Position numbers and translations under genes: made by a program. A DNA stretch of 64,000 nucleotides from Paenibacillus alba. GTDB lineage: Bacteria; Bacillota; Bacilli; Paenibacillales; NBRC-103111. Shown piece by piece: positions 50,984 to 60,412 of the stretch. The stretch is taken from assembly GCF_013204855.1 (NCBI RefSeq), contig NZ_JABMKZ010000014.1, forward strand, positions 1 to 64,000, given 5' to 3'. Below the pieces are notes generated by a model. That model did no database searches, was not told where the DNA came from, and saw nothing but the letters and a program-made list of their open reading frames with translations. Position 1 is the first letter of the stretch. Every line of letters starts with the position of its first letter.

Positions 50984-52332
50984 AGCTCAGAGATTATCTT
51001 CGTCTTGGCTGGGACCAGCTGCAGCGGCGCAAGGTTGTAACGGCGCTTTGCACCGTCGGCATCGCCATTGGCTCGGCTTCCATCATGGTTGCCCTCGGTT
51101 TTGGAGAATCCATTCAACACTACAGTCAAAAGCAATTAAGCTTCTATCTCAAAACAGATGAGATTACTGTCGTCGATCAAAGCAATGATCCGAACAATCC
51201 GGCCAAATTAACGACAAGCAAACTCGATCTTATACGTACATTACCGCATGTTAAATCGGTCGCCAGCTTCCAGGATCTGGGTCAGTTCAACTTCACGGTC
51301 GATGACGGCAAGCAAAGCTATCTTCATCTCTACGCTACCGAACTGGATACACTTGAAGATTTCGACGCTAAGTTTCAACAAGGCGGCGCCAGCAGCCAAA
51401 ACAACCTAATCGTGTTCAATTATGGAGCAACGCTTGGTCTCATGGATATAAAAACGTTGGAAGCACGCAACAAACTAATGCAGCAAAATCCGAGCAAGGA
51501 ACAGGACGAAATCTTCCGTCAAATGGACGTTCTCCCTTATGCCTTATACCAGAAGCAAATCCTCCTAAAAGCCAATAACTATCAGGAGCAGTCTGCGAAT
51601 CCAGCGGGTGCCAGTGCGACTCAGCCTAAAGAGATAACTCTTCGTGTCACAGCCGTACTTAAGAAGCCGGAGGGAATGCCGGAAAATATGCTGCAAGGAA
51701 ACAAAACGGCCTATGTGTCGCCTCAAACAGGTCTTACTATTCTGGAGTCTCTCAACAAAGCTTCAACGAATGGACAGCCCCGCTACTCCGAAGTCAAAGT
51801 CAAAGTCGATAGCAGCAGCAATGTGAAGCAAGTCGATGAATGGATCAAGAAGCTCCGGCTTACGACACAGACGAATTTATATCAAGAAGATCGGATGAAA
51901 GGCGAATTCGCCATTGTTCGGCTGCTGCTTACCGGCGTTGGTCTGTTTGTTCTTTTCGTAGCTTCCATCTCCATTGTGGTTGCAATGACGATGTCCACTC
52001 ATCAGAGGCGCAGACAGATTGGGATCATGAAAGTACTTGGGGCCAATTTAAAACAAATCCGCAATATGTTTATTGTGGAATCATCCCTTCTCGGCATGCT
52101 GGGTGGGTTTGTAGGTATTCTACTCTCCTATTGGGTCATATGGGGAATTAACTTAATCATTATCCGCTTCGGCTCCGATGGTCGAGGCGATTCCCCCGAA
52201 ATCTTATTTATCAGCTTCTGGATTCTTCCTGTCGGCATGTTCTTTGCGATTATGACAGGCGTTCTATCGGGCTTATATCCAGCAGTAAAAGCTTCCCGAA
52301 CAGATGCGTTAACGGCCATTAAACGAGAATAG
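50980..52332 (+). CDS. ABC transporter permease, MacB/FtsX type
   Basis: The 450-residue protein has an N-terminal helix (VGIAIGSASIMVALGFG), a large extracellular domain (about 45-300) and three C-terminal helices (about 305-440) with the FtsX-like stretch MSTHQRRRQIGIMKVLGAN and SGLYPAVKASRTDALTAIKRE. Such permeases drive export by mechanotransmission rather than forming a transport channel. GTG start overlaps the ATPase stop. The adaptor gene follows 12 bp later. Confidence 0.9.
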   Translation: MKLRDYLRLGWDQLQRRKVVTALCTVGIAIGSASIMVALGFGESIQHYSQKQLSFYLKTDEITVVDQSNDPNNPAKLTTSKLDLIRTLPHVKSVASFQDLGQFNFTVDDGKQSYLHLYATELDTLEDFDAKFQQGGASSQNNLIVFNYGATLGLMDIKTLEARNKLMQQNPSKEQDEIFRQMDVLPYALYQKQILLKANNYQEQSANPAGASATQPKEITLRVTAVLKKPEGMPENMLQGNKTAYVSPQTGLTILESLNKASTNGQPRYSEVKVKVDSSSNVKQVDEWIKKLRLTTQTNLYQEDRMKGEFAIVRLLLTGVGLFVLFVASISIVVAMTMSTHQRRRQIGIMKVLGANLKQIRNMFIVESSLLGMLGGFVGILLSYWVIWGINLIIIRFGSDGRGDSPEILFISFWILPVGMFFAIMTGVLSGLYPAVKASRTDALTAIKRE

Positions 52333-52344
52333 GAGATTGCCAGC

Positions 52345-53445
52345 ATGAGGAAAAAGAAAACTTGGGTGCTTATTCTTACAGCAATCATTATCTGCGGGAT
52401 CAGCAGCTTCTTATACGTATCCAGCCACCCAAAGTCCAAAAACGCCAATCAAGCAGACTCTGCTTCTGCCAAGGCTTTGCAATTCAAAATCACAAAAGAA
52501 GATCTAGTTAATAGCATTGAAGTCAAAGGGAAATCCTCCTATGCGAAGGAGACTCGTATTTACGCCCCTTTCACCGGCGAAATCAAAGCGTGGAACGTCA
52601 CTGACGGTGCTCAGGTTGCAAAAGGACAGTTGATATTTGAACTCGACGGCTCCCCGCTGCGCGGCGAAATCGCCAACCTTCAGTCGACACTGAAGAAACA
52701 ACAACTGGAGGCTGATCTCGCTAATTTCAAAGCTGCCGGACCCCAAGGGGATGCGGGCAGCGTCGCTTCCGGGACCGTGAACGAAGATGAGGCCAGAGGG
52801 CGCTTTGCCACAGCCGAGGGACGCAAGATTCAACAGCAGCTCAATGAGGTGAACGATACCTCGCTTCAGCTGCAATTGGCAAAAAAACAAGAAAAAGTAG
52901 AACAAGCTGTGTTCAATGCTCCTGATAGTGGCATTTTCTTATTCGAGGATTCAGCCAAAATTCCTAAATCCGTCGAAGAAAGTGCCCGAATAGGGAAAAT
53001 CGTTGATTTGACGAAGCTGCAATTGGTCTGCACCGTCGGGGAATTCGATGTTTTCCGTATTAAGCCGGGTATGCTCGTACAAGTCAAAGTTGAAGCCCTG
53101 AAACAGAAAAAGCTTCAAGGCAAGGTTGAGAAAGTATCGAAGTTTGCCAAATCAGGAACAGACCAAGGAACGGGCTCCGCACAATTCGAGGTCACCATTT
53201 CTTTGGAGCCTGACGATCAGTTGATTGCTGGCCTAAGCCTGACAGGAACCATAGAAACCGAAAAGAAAGCAAGCACCGTCGTCGTTCCAACTTTAGCTGT
53301 GATGCACGAGAAAGAAGTTTATTACGTTATGCTGCAGACTGCGCAAGGCGCTGAGCGGCGTGAAATTGAGATCGGGCTGGAAACACCTGAGAAAACCGAA
53401 GTCCTAAAAGGGTTAAATGAAGGCGATACGGTTGTGCTGCAATAG
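52345..53445 (+). CDS. Membrane-fusion/periplasmic adaptor protein, MacA/HlyD type
   Basis: The 366-residue protein has an N-terminal anchor (VLILTAIIICGISSFLYV), a split biotinyl-lipoyl domain (APFTGEIKAWNVTDGAQVAKG and FNAPDSGIFLFEDS), a helical hairpin between (about 110-190) and a beta-barrel with VPTLAVMHEKEVYYVML. It works with the MacB-type ABC genes just upstream. Gram-positive versions have no outer-membrane partner; substrates are often peptides or antibiotics. Last gene of the transporter cluster. Confidence 0.88.
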   Translation: MRKKKTWVLILTAIIICGISSFLYVSSHPKSKNANQADSASAKALQFKITKEDLVNSIEVKGKSSYAKETRIYAPFTGEIKAWNVTDGAQVAKGQLIFELDGSPLRGEIANLQSTLKKQQLEADLANFKAAGPQGDAGSVASGTVNEDEARGRFATAEGRKIQQQLNEVNDTSLQLQLAKKQEKVEQAVFNAPDSGIFLFEDSAKIPKSVEESARIGKIVDLTKLQLVCTVGEFDVFRIKPGMLVQVKVEALKQKKLQGKVEKVSKFAKSGTDQGTGSAQFEVTISLEPDDQLIAGLSLTGTIETEKKASTVVVPTLAVMHEKEVYYVMLQTAQGAERREIEIGLETPEKTEVLKGLNEGDTVVLQ

Positions 53446-53540
53446 TAAACTGGCATATAATATGCATTAAGTCTTAGTACCAAGTAATAAAATACAACCG
53501 CTATGGACAAATTGATTTGCAAAGGCAGGTAACCGTTTCA

Positions 53541-54188
53541 ATGAATTATAATGATTTCAAAACAATTGTATTAGAACGACGTAGTGTTCGAAACTTTACA
53601 GAGCAGGCCGTCTCTATGGAGGATATTCGTGAAATTATCGACTGCGCCAGATATGCGCCAAGCGATACGAACTCCCAAACCTGGAAATTCATTGCCATTC
53701 GAAATACAGAAAAAATTAAACACATTGAACAACTTACGTGGGAGCAGCTCCACGCTCGCGCTGCTGCTGCTGAGCAGAACGGACTTTCCCGGGAAGCTCG
53801 CTTGCTGGTGAAATCTTTCGGCCCTTACGCAACTGCGTTCTCGGATGCTCCTGTGTTAATTATTTGTTTGGCTACCCCCTACGAATCCAAGTTCCGTGAT
53901 CGCATTTTCGATCCGATTCAACTTGTTGAAGAGCATGTGTGGGCGGAGGAAGGCATCAAGAGCTCTTGCCTCGCTTCCCAGAACCTGATGCTTGCTGCTC
54001 ATGCCAGAGGCTTGGCAACGTGCCCTATGACAGGTCCTGTGCTGCTTGCTCAAGATCAGATTCGTGCCTACCTGGACATTCCAGAAGAATGTCAAATCAA
54101 TATGGTTATTGCCTTGGGCCATCCCAAGGAGCGTCCAGGCAAGCTAGCACGCAAAGAAGTTGATGATATTCTGCAAATCATTGATTAA
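53541..54188 (+). CDS. Nitroreductase-family flavoprotein
   Basis: The 215-residue FMN enzyme opens with VLERRSVRNFTEQAVSMEDI (FMN-phosphate arginines), continues with ARYAPSDTNSQTWKFIAIR and ends with the family segment MVIALGHPKERPGKLARKE. It uses NAD(P)H to reduce quinones, nitro groups or related compounds. Start is ATG 53541, 11 bases after an AGGTAA site; an in-frame TTG at 53517 is less likely. It ends at a hairpin shared with the convergent amidotransferase gene. Confidence 0.9.
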   Translation: MNYNDFKTIVLERRSVRNFTEQAVSMEDIREIIDCARYAPSDTNSQTWKFIAIRNTEKIKHIEQLTWEQLHARAAAAEQNGLSREARLLVKSFGPYATAFSDAPVLIICLATPYESKFRDRIFDPIQLVEEHVWAEEGIKSSCLASQNLMLAAHARGLATCPMTGPVLLAQDQIRAYLDIPEECQINMVIALGHPKERPGKLARKEVDDILQIID

Positions 54189-54214
54189 AGAGTTCCCCAT
54201 CACATAGGAACACA

Positions 54215-54262
54215 GGAGGCTGCCCTCAAGGTATTTCAACCTTATGGGGGCAGCCTCTTCTT
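54215..54262. terminator. Terminator between nitroreductase and amidotransferase genes
   Basis: GAGGCTGCCC pairs with GGGCAGCCTC across a 21-base loop that itself holds CAAGGT/ACCTT, then TTCTTT. It is GC-rich and probably bidirectional. Confidence 0.75.
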
Positions 54263-54268
54263 TAACGA

Positions 54269-55009
54269 TTACACCAGTGCTGACTTCGCCACTGCCCATT
54301 TTGTGCTTTGAGCAATAAATTCCTCGAAAAGCCGCTTCGTCCATCTATCGTCTTCAAATAGTGATTCCGGGTGCCACTGTACGCCAATGGCAAATGCTAG
54401 GTTCGGATCTTCTACGCCCTCAACCACACCATCTGGAGAATTCGCAGTCACAATCAAATCGGAGCCGATCGTACGAATCGACTGATGATGGAGACTGTTA
54501 ACACGAACACGATTTCGTCCAAACATTCGCTCCAAATAGCTATTCGCTGCAAGATGAACCTCATGAGAATCCTTATTTCTTGGAATACCGTGTTGAACAT
54601 GCGCAAGGGTTGGCGCGTATTGACTAGGCAAATCCTGATAAAGCGTTCCCCCGCGGGCAACGTTCAGCACCTGCATGCCTCGGCAGATGGCCAAGATCGG
54701 CTTATCCGCTGCTAATGTATAACGTATAGCTTCCAATTCAATCTGGTCACGTTCCGCAAATGTAACCCCAAGCTCAGCAACAGGACATTCTCCATAATTG
54801 GCAGGGTCAACATCCTCACCTCCCGTGAAGAGAATACCATCACATAGCTCGACAAGCTGTTTATAAGTTTCAAATGAGGTTAGAGGCAGAACAATCGGAA
54901 GTCCTCCACTCGCCTCAATACTTCGATGATAGTCTTTGTGAACGTAGACACCTTCGCTGTATTCATGGAGTTTGACAATCGTGCTTGTTATACCGATAAC
55001 AGGTTTCAA
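54269..55009 (-). CDS. Gamma-glutamyl-gamma-aminobutyrate hydrolase family protein (class I amidotransferase fold, C26)
   Basis: The 246-residue enzyme has the PuuD-type pattern FTGGEDVDPANYGE, the nucleophile Cys in LAICRGMQVLNVARGG and the His-Glu pair in GVQWHPESLF. Members hydrolyse gamma-glutamyl bonds. Start is TTG 55009 behind GAGGGG; the ATG at 55054 lies within the upstream permease gene. Last gene of the peptide-uptake operon, which also encodes an M20 amidohydrolase, so imported gamma-glutamyl or acyl-glutamate compounds are likely substrates (inference). Confidence 0.88.
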   Translation of the reverse strand: MKPVIGITSTIVKLHEYSEGVYVHKDYHRSIEASGGLPIVLPLTSFETYKQLVELCDGILFTGGEDVDPANYGECPVAELGVTFAERDQIELEAIRYTLAADKPILAICRGMQVLNVARGGTLYQDLPSQYAPTLAHVQHGIPRNKDSHEVHLAANSYLERMFGRNRVRVNSLHHQSIRTIGSDLIVTANSPDGVVEGVEDPNLAFAIGVQWHPESLFEDDRWTKRLFEEFIAQSTKWAVAKSALV

Positions 55010-55028
55010 ACGAATCCCCTCTTCTTGC

Positions 55029-55946
55029 TTATTGTTTGGCATCCAGAGCGTCACGCAAGCCGTCTCCTACGAAATTAATCGCAAGCACAGTTAATAAAAT
55101 CATCGCTCCAGGCGGAACCCAAAGCCAAGGCTGGTCTGTCAGCACCGTCAGGGACTGTGCATCTGTCAGCATATTGCCCCAGCTAGCAGTCGGAGGCTTG
55201 ACACCCATGCCGAGGAAGCTGAGCCCTGCTTCGCTCATAATCGCCGAGGCAATGCCAAACGTGGCATTGACAATAATTGGACCGATCGCATTAGGCAAAA
55301 TATGCTGAAATAAAATACGCGGCGTGCTCAGTCCGAGCGCTACGCCAGCCTTCACATAATCGAGCTGTTTAATCGACAGCACGCTTCCTCTAACCAGCCG
55401 CGCGACGCCCGGCCATGAGAACAAGGCTAAGACCAGGATGATCGTGGTCATATTCGATCCCAGCACGCTAATGATGACCAAGGTAACCATCAGAAAAGGA
55501 AAGGCCATGAACATGTCCGTTATCCGCATGACAGCCATATCCAACCAGCCGCCAAAATAAGCGGATACGATGCCTACTAACGTACCGAAGGTCACGTATA
55601 GGGAGACCGTGACAAACCCAACGATCAGAGAAACTCTTGTCGCATAGATGAGACGACTCACCACATCTCGGCCGACCTGATCCGTACCCAGCCAATGCAC
55701 CGCCGATGGCTTCGCGGAGAAGATCGCTGTCACCTCTTTGGGATCATGCGGAGAGATCAGTGGAGCTGACAAAGCAACAGCTATGAGCAACAGAGTAACG
55801 AACAGCCCGGCTACCGCTAGCTTGTGTCTAGTAAAGCGGAGCCAGAACTGCCGCAGCGCGCTGTCCGCAGCTTGCTCATCTGCTATATACGCGGTGATGA
55901 CCGGTTGTAAGAGACCCTCTTTCAGTTGATACTCCGATAAGGCCAT
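55029..55946 (-). CDS. Peptide ABC transporter permease, OppC/DppC type
   Basis: The 305-residue protein has an N-terminal cytosolic part of about 40 residues, six membrane helices and family landmarks HDPKEVTAIFSAKPS, HWLGTDQVGRDVVSRLIYATRVSL and the ATPase-docking loop GVALGLSTPRILFQHILPNA. It pairs with the DppB-type permease just upstream (15 bp gap). GGAGG precedes the ATG. Part of a seven-gene operon. Confidence 0.92.
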   Translation of the reverse strand: MALSEYQLKEGLLQPVITAYIADEQAADSALRQFWLRFTRHKLAVAGLFVTLLLIAVALSAPLISPHDPKEVTAIFSAKPSAVHWLGTDQVGRDVVSRLIYATRVSLIVGFVTVSLYVTFGTLVGIVSAYFGGWLDMAVMRITDMFMAFPFLMVTLVIISVLGSNMTTIILVLALFSWPGVARLVRGSVLSIKQLDYVKAGVALGLSTPRILFQHILPNAIGPIIVNATFGIASAIMSEAGLSFLGMGVKPPTASWGNMLTDAQSLTVLTDQPWLWVPPGAMILLTVLAINFVGDGLRDALDAKQ

Positions 55947-55961
55947 ACAATTACCTCCGAA

Positions 55962-56912
55962 TTAGTTGTAATTAATTCTAGGGTCCGCAGCTGAATACAG
56001 CAGATCCGCTAACAAATTCGTCCCCAGCACGATCAAGGCTGCCACAAGATTCAAGCCCATCAGCGTCGGATAATCGCGGGAGAGAATCGATTGCATGGTC
56101 AGCTGGCCAATCCCAGGCCACTGAAAAATCTGTTCAATCAGGATGCTCCCTCCAAGCAGCAGCGGGATTTCCATCGCAATCACCGTAATAATCGGGAGCA
56201 GCGCATTGCGCAGTGCATGCTTGTTCGTCACCCAGAACGGATGAAGCCCTTTGGAAATCGCTGTGCGCAAATAATCTTGCTTCATCACATCGAGCATACT
56301 GGCTCTTACGTATCTCACCTTTTTGCCCGCGATAACAATACCCAGCACGAAAACAGGGAGAATTAGATGACGGACATAGTCCCAAACGCCGCCTGTACCT
56401 CCAAGGGTGGTCATCCCGCCCGTCGGCAGCCATTTGAGCTGAACCGCCACAATATAAATGAGACCAAGCCCCAGAAAAAACTGCGGAATAGACGTTCCGA
56501 TAAAAGATAGGCCAGTCATCAAGTAATCGAATTTCGTATTTTGTTTCACAGCGCTCACAATGCCAATCGGCAGCGCAATAAGAATGGCAAACAACAGTGC
56601 GCTAGATGACAGCAGTAAAGTAGGACCGATGCATTGGCCAATCATTTTGGTAACCGGAGCATAGGAACTGAACGAATAACCAAGTTGACCTTGAAGTAAA
56701 TTGAAAAGCCACTTGACGTATTGCAGCAACAAGGGATCATTAAGTCCAAGTAGATTTTTCCTCATTTCCAGCAATTCCTTCGGCGTATTCGGATCGATGA
56801 ACATATCCACTGGGTTTCCTGGCGCTAGTTTAATAATGAAAAAGTTAATGACCGTGATGCCAAACAAGACTGGTATGGCGATAAGGACACGACGTATGAT
56901 GTAATGAAGGAT
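55962..56912 (-). CDS. Peptide ABC transporter permease, OppB/DppB type, apparent ATC start
   Basis: About 316 residues, six membrane helices, with family landmarks FGITVINFFIIKLAPGNP, GTSIPQFFLGLGLIYIVAVQ and the docking loop YLRTAISKGLHPF. DppB proteins usually begin M-L-x-Y-I-I-R-R; here the frame reads ATC-CTT-CAT-TAC-ATC-ATA-CGT-CGT, so the start position is occupied by ATC (56912-56910), seven bases after GGAGGGG. No ATG, GTG or TTG lies at a usable in-frame position; the longer frame from 57005 lies inside the upstream ATPase gene. Either AUC initiates or a base differs from the true sequence. Confidence 0.85.
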   Translation of the reverse strand: MLHYIIRRVLIAIPVLFGITVINFFIIKLAPGNPVDMFIDPNTPKELLEMRKNLLGLNDPLLLQYVKWLFNLLQGQLGYSFSSYAPVTKMIGQCIGPTLLLSSSALLFAILIALPIGIVSAVKQNTKFDYLMTGLSFIGTSIPQFFLGLGLIYIVAVQLKWLPTGGMTTLGGTGGVWDYVRHLILPVFVLGIVIAGKKVRYVRASMLDVMKQDYLRTAISKGLHPFWVTNKHALRNALLPIITVIAMEIPLLLGGSILIEQIFQWPGIGQLTMQSILSRDYPTLMGLNLVAALIVLGTNLLADLLYSAADPRINYN

Positions 56913-56935
56913 CGTACATCCCCTCCGAAGATTTT

Positions 56936-57910
56936 CTAATTTATTGGAAAATGGCAAGCAACCGCGTGCTCTCCAGCTGTAAGCGGCGGTTCTTCGTGCC
57001 GACAAAGCTGCTGGACGTAGGGGCAGCGTGTATGAAACCGGCAGCCTGCCGGAGGATTAGCCGGACTGGGCACGTCCCCTTGAATGATTAGCCGCTTATT
57101 CGACCGCAAGGTAGGGTCAGGCGCCGGATAGGCATTCAGCAGAATCTGGGTGTACGGATGCTTAGGACGTTGGAACAATTCCTCCTTACGTCCAATTTCC
57201 ACAATTTTGCCTAAATACATGACGGCAACCCGTGTGCTGATATATTGAACGGCTCCGATGCCATGAGCAATGAATAAGTAGGTCAGCTTCAGCTCTTTTT
57301 GCAAATCCGCGAGCAGATTCAGAATTTGCGCCTGAATCGATACATCAAGCGCCGATACCGGCTCGTCACATACAACCAGCTTGGGCTGAAACGAGATCGC
57401 TCGGGCAATCCCAATCCGTTGGCGTTGGCCGCCGGAAAACTCATGCGGATATCTTTGCTTGTAGGCACGCGGCAAGCCAACCAAATCAAGCAGCCGATCT
57501 ACCTCTCCCTGCACCTGTTGTCTGTCTACCAAACGATGAACAATGAGTGGCTCAGCCAAGATGTCATTGATTCTTTGACGGGGATTCAGTGAGGAATACG
57601 GGTCTTGAAAAATGATTTGCAGACGAGTACGAATCGGTTTTAATTCTCTTTGTGAACGATGTGTAATATCCTCGTTTTGAAAAAGGATACGGCCCTCGAA
57701 CGGGTTTTCCAGCCGTACAATCGAGCGACCGATCGTTGATTTGCCGCAGCCCGATTCACCAACGAGTCCAACCGTTTCCCCTTCGTAAATCGCAAGACTT
57801 ACATCGTCAACGGCTCTGACGTGTCCCACTGTCCGGGATAAAACACCTTTTTTTATTGGATAGTACGTCTTTAGCCGATCAATTTGCAGCAAGGGGGTAT
57901 TCGTTGTCAT
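56936..57910 (-). CDS. Peptide ABC transporter ATP-binding protein, OppF/DppF type
   Basis: The 324-residue ATPase has Walker A GLVGESGCGKSTIGRSIV (about 46-63), signature SGGQRQRIGIARAI, Walker B LVVCDEPVSALDVS and the Opp/Dpp C-terminal domain with CRFHTRCPYVQQLC, a probable iron-sulfur motif. An AGGAGGT site precedes ATG 57910; the longer frame to 57976 is upstream coding sequence. Start and previous stop overlap (ATGA). Confidence 0.93.
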   Translation of the reverse strand: MTTNTPLLQIDRLKTYYPIKKGVLSRTVGHVRAVDDVSLAIYEGETVGLVGESGCGKSTIGRSIVRLENPFEGRILFQNEDITHRSQRELKPIRTRLQIIFQDPYSSLNPRQRINDILAEPLIVHRLVDRQQVQGEVDRLLDLVGLPRAYKQRYPHEFSGGQRQRIGIARAISFQPKLVVCDEPVSALDVSIQAQILNLLADLQKELKLTYLFIAHGIGAVQYISTRVAVMYLGKIVEIGRKEELFQRPKHPYTQILLNAYPAPDPTLRSNKRLIIQGDVPSPANPPAGCRFHTRCPYVQQLCRHEEPPLTAGEHAVACHFPIN

Positions 57911-58920
57911 ACGCCGACCTCCTGTGGATGGGGAATGAGGGGTTGAACCGCAGCCTGCTCCTGAGCGACCCAGCATCTCACAAGATGCTCATAACCTACT
58001 GCTTGCAGGTCAGGCTGCTGCTGTTGACATCGCTCGGTTGCCAGCGTGCAGCGTGTATGAAACCGGCAGCCTGCTGGCATGCGCTGAAGGGAGGGCACCG
58101 TGCCCGGAATGGCTGTGAGCCGTTCCCCCTCTCCTTCCACTCGTGGGATGGAGTTTAGCAGTCCCTTCGTATAGGGATGCTGCGGTTCCCGAAACAGTGT
58201 GAACACATCCGCTTCCTCTACAATTTGGCCTGCATACATAACAACCACTTTGTCCGCCATTTCCGCTACGACACCCAAATCGTGGGTAATGAGCATAATC
58301 GCAGCGCCGCTTTCCTCGCGAAGCTCCTTCATAAGTTCCAGAATTTGCGCTTGAATCGTCACATCTAGCGCAGTCGTTGGCTCATCCGCAATAAGCAGCT
58401 TGGGCTTACAGGATAAAGCCATCGCAATCATAATCCGTTGACGCATACCGCCTGACAGTGTATGCGGGTATACTTCCATGACATCTTCAGCACGGGGCAG
58501 GCCGACTTTGCGAAGCATTTGGATCGCGTATGCCTTCGCTTCTTTACGCGAGAGGCTGGTATGCTGCCGAATCATTTCTACCAGTTGGTTTCCAATGGTC
58601 AGAACAGGATTCAATGAACTCATCGGCTCCTGAAAAATCATGGCAATATCCTTGCCCCGCAAGCGCCGCAGCTCGGATTCTGACCAGGCGACCAAGTTGG
58701 AGCCTTCGAAGCGAATCTCTCCTTGCTTAATTCGCCCATTTTGACCTAGAAGACCCATCACAGATAACGAAGTTACACTTTTCCCGCAGCCCGATTCTCC
58801 AACAATCCCAATGGTTTCGCCGGCTTTAAGCTTGAAGCTGATTTCATCGACCGATATTACTTCTTCCTGTCCCGTCCGAAAGACCGTCTGGAGCCGGTCA
58901 ATTTCCAGCAAATACGTCAT
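57907..58920 (-). CDS. Peptide ABC transporter ATP-binding protein, OppD/DppD type
   Basis: The 337-residue ATPase has Walker A GIVGESGCGKSVTSLSVMG, signature LSGGMRQRIMIAMAL, Walker B LLIADEPTTALDVTIQ and the C-terminal oligopeptide domain (IPGTVPSLQRMPAGCRFHTR). ATG 58920 is preferred; the Shine-Dalgarno (GGTGTGG) is weak. Its stop overlaps the OppF-type start. The two ATPases form the heterodimer of the importer. Confidence 0.93.
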   Translation of the reverse strand: MTYLLEIDRLQTVFRTGQEEVISVDEISFKLKAGETIGIVGESGCGKSVTSLSVMGLLGQNGRIKQGEIRFEGSNLVAWSESELRRLRGKDIAMIFQEPMSSLNPVLTIGNQLVEMIRQHTSLSRKEAKAYAIQMLRKVGLPRAEDVMEVYPHTLSGGMRQRIMIAMALSCKPKLLIADEPTTALDVTIQAQILELMKELREESGAAIMLITHDLGVVAEMADKVVVMYAGQIVEEADVFTLFREPQHPYTKGLLNSIPRVEGEGERLTAIPGTVPSLQRMPAGCRFHTRCTLATERCQQQQPDLQAVGYEHLVRCWVAQEQAAVQPLIPHPQEVGV

Positions 58921-58979
58921 CTTCCACACCGTCTTTTCTTATGTAGTAGCGCATCGACACTGCCCGCCAGCAAGCAGAC

Positions 58980-60392
58980 TCAAACGAGAACTGGCGCTTT
59001 GACCTCAACAGGAATAGCTGGCAGGTACGGCTTCCCTTGTGTCTTTTTTTGAAACTCAGCTTGAGCCAAACTTAGCAAGTTCCCTCCATCCGTCAGCAGC
59101 TCATAGGTGGATAGTGCCAGCAGCTTGGCGGCATGATGCATGCCCTTCAATCCGATCGATGAACCGAAGGCAGCCGTCGCCTGCCAAGTATGCACCTGAA
59201 CACCAAACGGGGCGCAAGTTGTCATGATTTGACCGGTGGGAGCAATCCAAGATACATCGCCCACATCCGTAGAGCCCCCGCCGGTAATTGGGCCTGTTGG
59301 CTTATAATTAACGAATGTCGCAGGCAGCAGGTCATCTTCTGCCAAGCCCAGATCCTTCTGCCGCTTCTTGGCGTATTGCTGCAAAGAAGGCTCCAGTGTT
59401 GCAGCCAATGCACCCGCAAACGCCAAATCTTCCTCTGTGAACAGAAGTGGCCCCGCTTCATCTTTCTGGTTAAACAGCAGATCATTCAAGGTTTCATTCA
59501 CATTAAGATCATAGGCGCCGGCTTTAATCTCCCACGTGACTTCCGTTTCAGTCATAAGGGCAGCGCCTTGAGCAATCTTGATCTGCCGCTCAAGCAATTC
59601 ATCAACATGAGCTCGATTCGCTCCACGCAGGTAGTACCAAACACTCGCCTTATCTGGAACGATATTAGGCGCTTCACCGCCATTCGTAATGGTGTAATGA
59701 ATACGAGAGCCGTCAATGACGTGTTCCCGCAAATAATTCGCCCCAATGTTCGTCAATTCAACGGCATCCAGCGCGCTCCGCCCTAAATGAGGGGCAGCGC
59801 CAGCATGAGCGGCCCTGCCTTTGAAGAAAAATTCAACCGATGTAAGCGCCGAGCTCGGAATGTTCCACGGCGTGTTCGAATGACCGGGATGCCAGGTTAA
59901 TGCCGCATCCAGATCATCGAATACACCGGCACGTGCCATGAACGTCTTTCCGGAGAGCACTTCTTCCGCCGGACAACCGTAATAGCGAATGGTCCCTTTC
60001 AATTTCTCTTGGACAAGTCGCTCCTTGAGAGCGATCACGGCCTCCACGCCTGCAGTCCCGAGAAGGTTATGACCGCATCCGTGACCTGGTCCATTGACAA
60101 TAAGCGGCTCGCGAACAGAGCTGACCTTCTGGGACAGTCCAGGTAAAGCGTCGAATTCGCCCAGAATGCCAATGATGGGTGAGCCGTAGCCATATTCGGC
60201 AACGAAGGCTGTCGGCACGTCGCCAACACCCGAAACGGCAGTAAAGCCAGCCTCCTGCAGGACGGAGATTTGCAGCTTGGAAGCAAATGACTCCGTATAA
60301 GCGACCTCTGGACGGTTCCAAATTTGCAAAGCCTGATCCTCGAACGTCTTCTTATTTTCATCCAGCCAATCGACCAATTGCTTCTTTCCCAT
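58980..60392 (-). CDS. M20-family amidohydrolase, AbgB-like
   Basis: The 470-residue enzyme has M20 metal ligands: His-Asp region GILGEFDALPG, GHGCGHNLLG, AEEVLSGKTFMARAG and LTWHPGHSN, with a lid dimerisation domain (about 185-300: FFFKGRAAHAGAAPHLGRSA). It resembles p-aminobenzoyl-glutamate hydrolase subunit B and related amidases that release amino acids from N-acyl or amide compounds. GGAGGTGA lies 8 bases before ATG 60392. It sits 20 bp after the binding-protein gene, so it probably processes what the importer brings in. Confidence 0.9.
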   Translation of the reverse strand: MGKKQLVDWLDENKKTFEDQALQIWNRPEVAYTESFASKLQISVLQEAGFTAVSGVGDVPTAFVAEYGYGSPIIGILGEFDALPGLSQKVSSVREPLIVNGPGHGCGHNLLGTAGVEAVIALKERLVQEKLKGTIRYYGCPAEEVLSGKTFMARAGVFDDLDAALTWHPGHSNTPWNIPSSALTSVEFFFKGRAAHAGAAPHLGRSALDAVELTNIGANYLREHVIDGSRIHYTITNGGEAPNIVPDKASVWYYLRGANRAHVDELLERQIKIAQGAALMTETEVTWEIKAGAYDLNVNETLNDLLFNQKDEAGPLLFTEEDLAFAGALAATLEPSLQQYAKKRQKDLGLAEDDLLPATFVNYKPTGPITGGGSTDVGDVSWIAPTGQIMTTCAPFGVQVHTWQATAAFGSSIGLKGMHHAAKLLALSTYELLTDGGNLLSLAQAEFQKKTQGKPYLPAIPVEVKAPVLV

Positions 60393-60412
60393 CGACAATC
60401 ACCTCCGAAATC

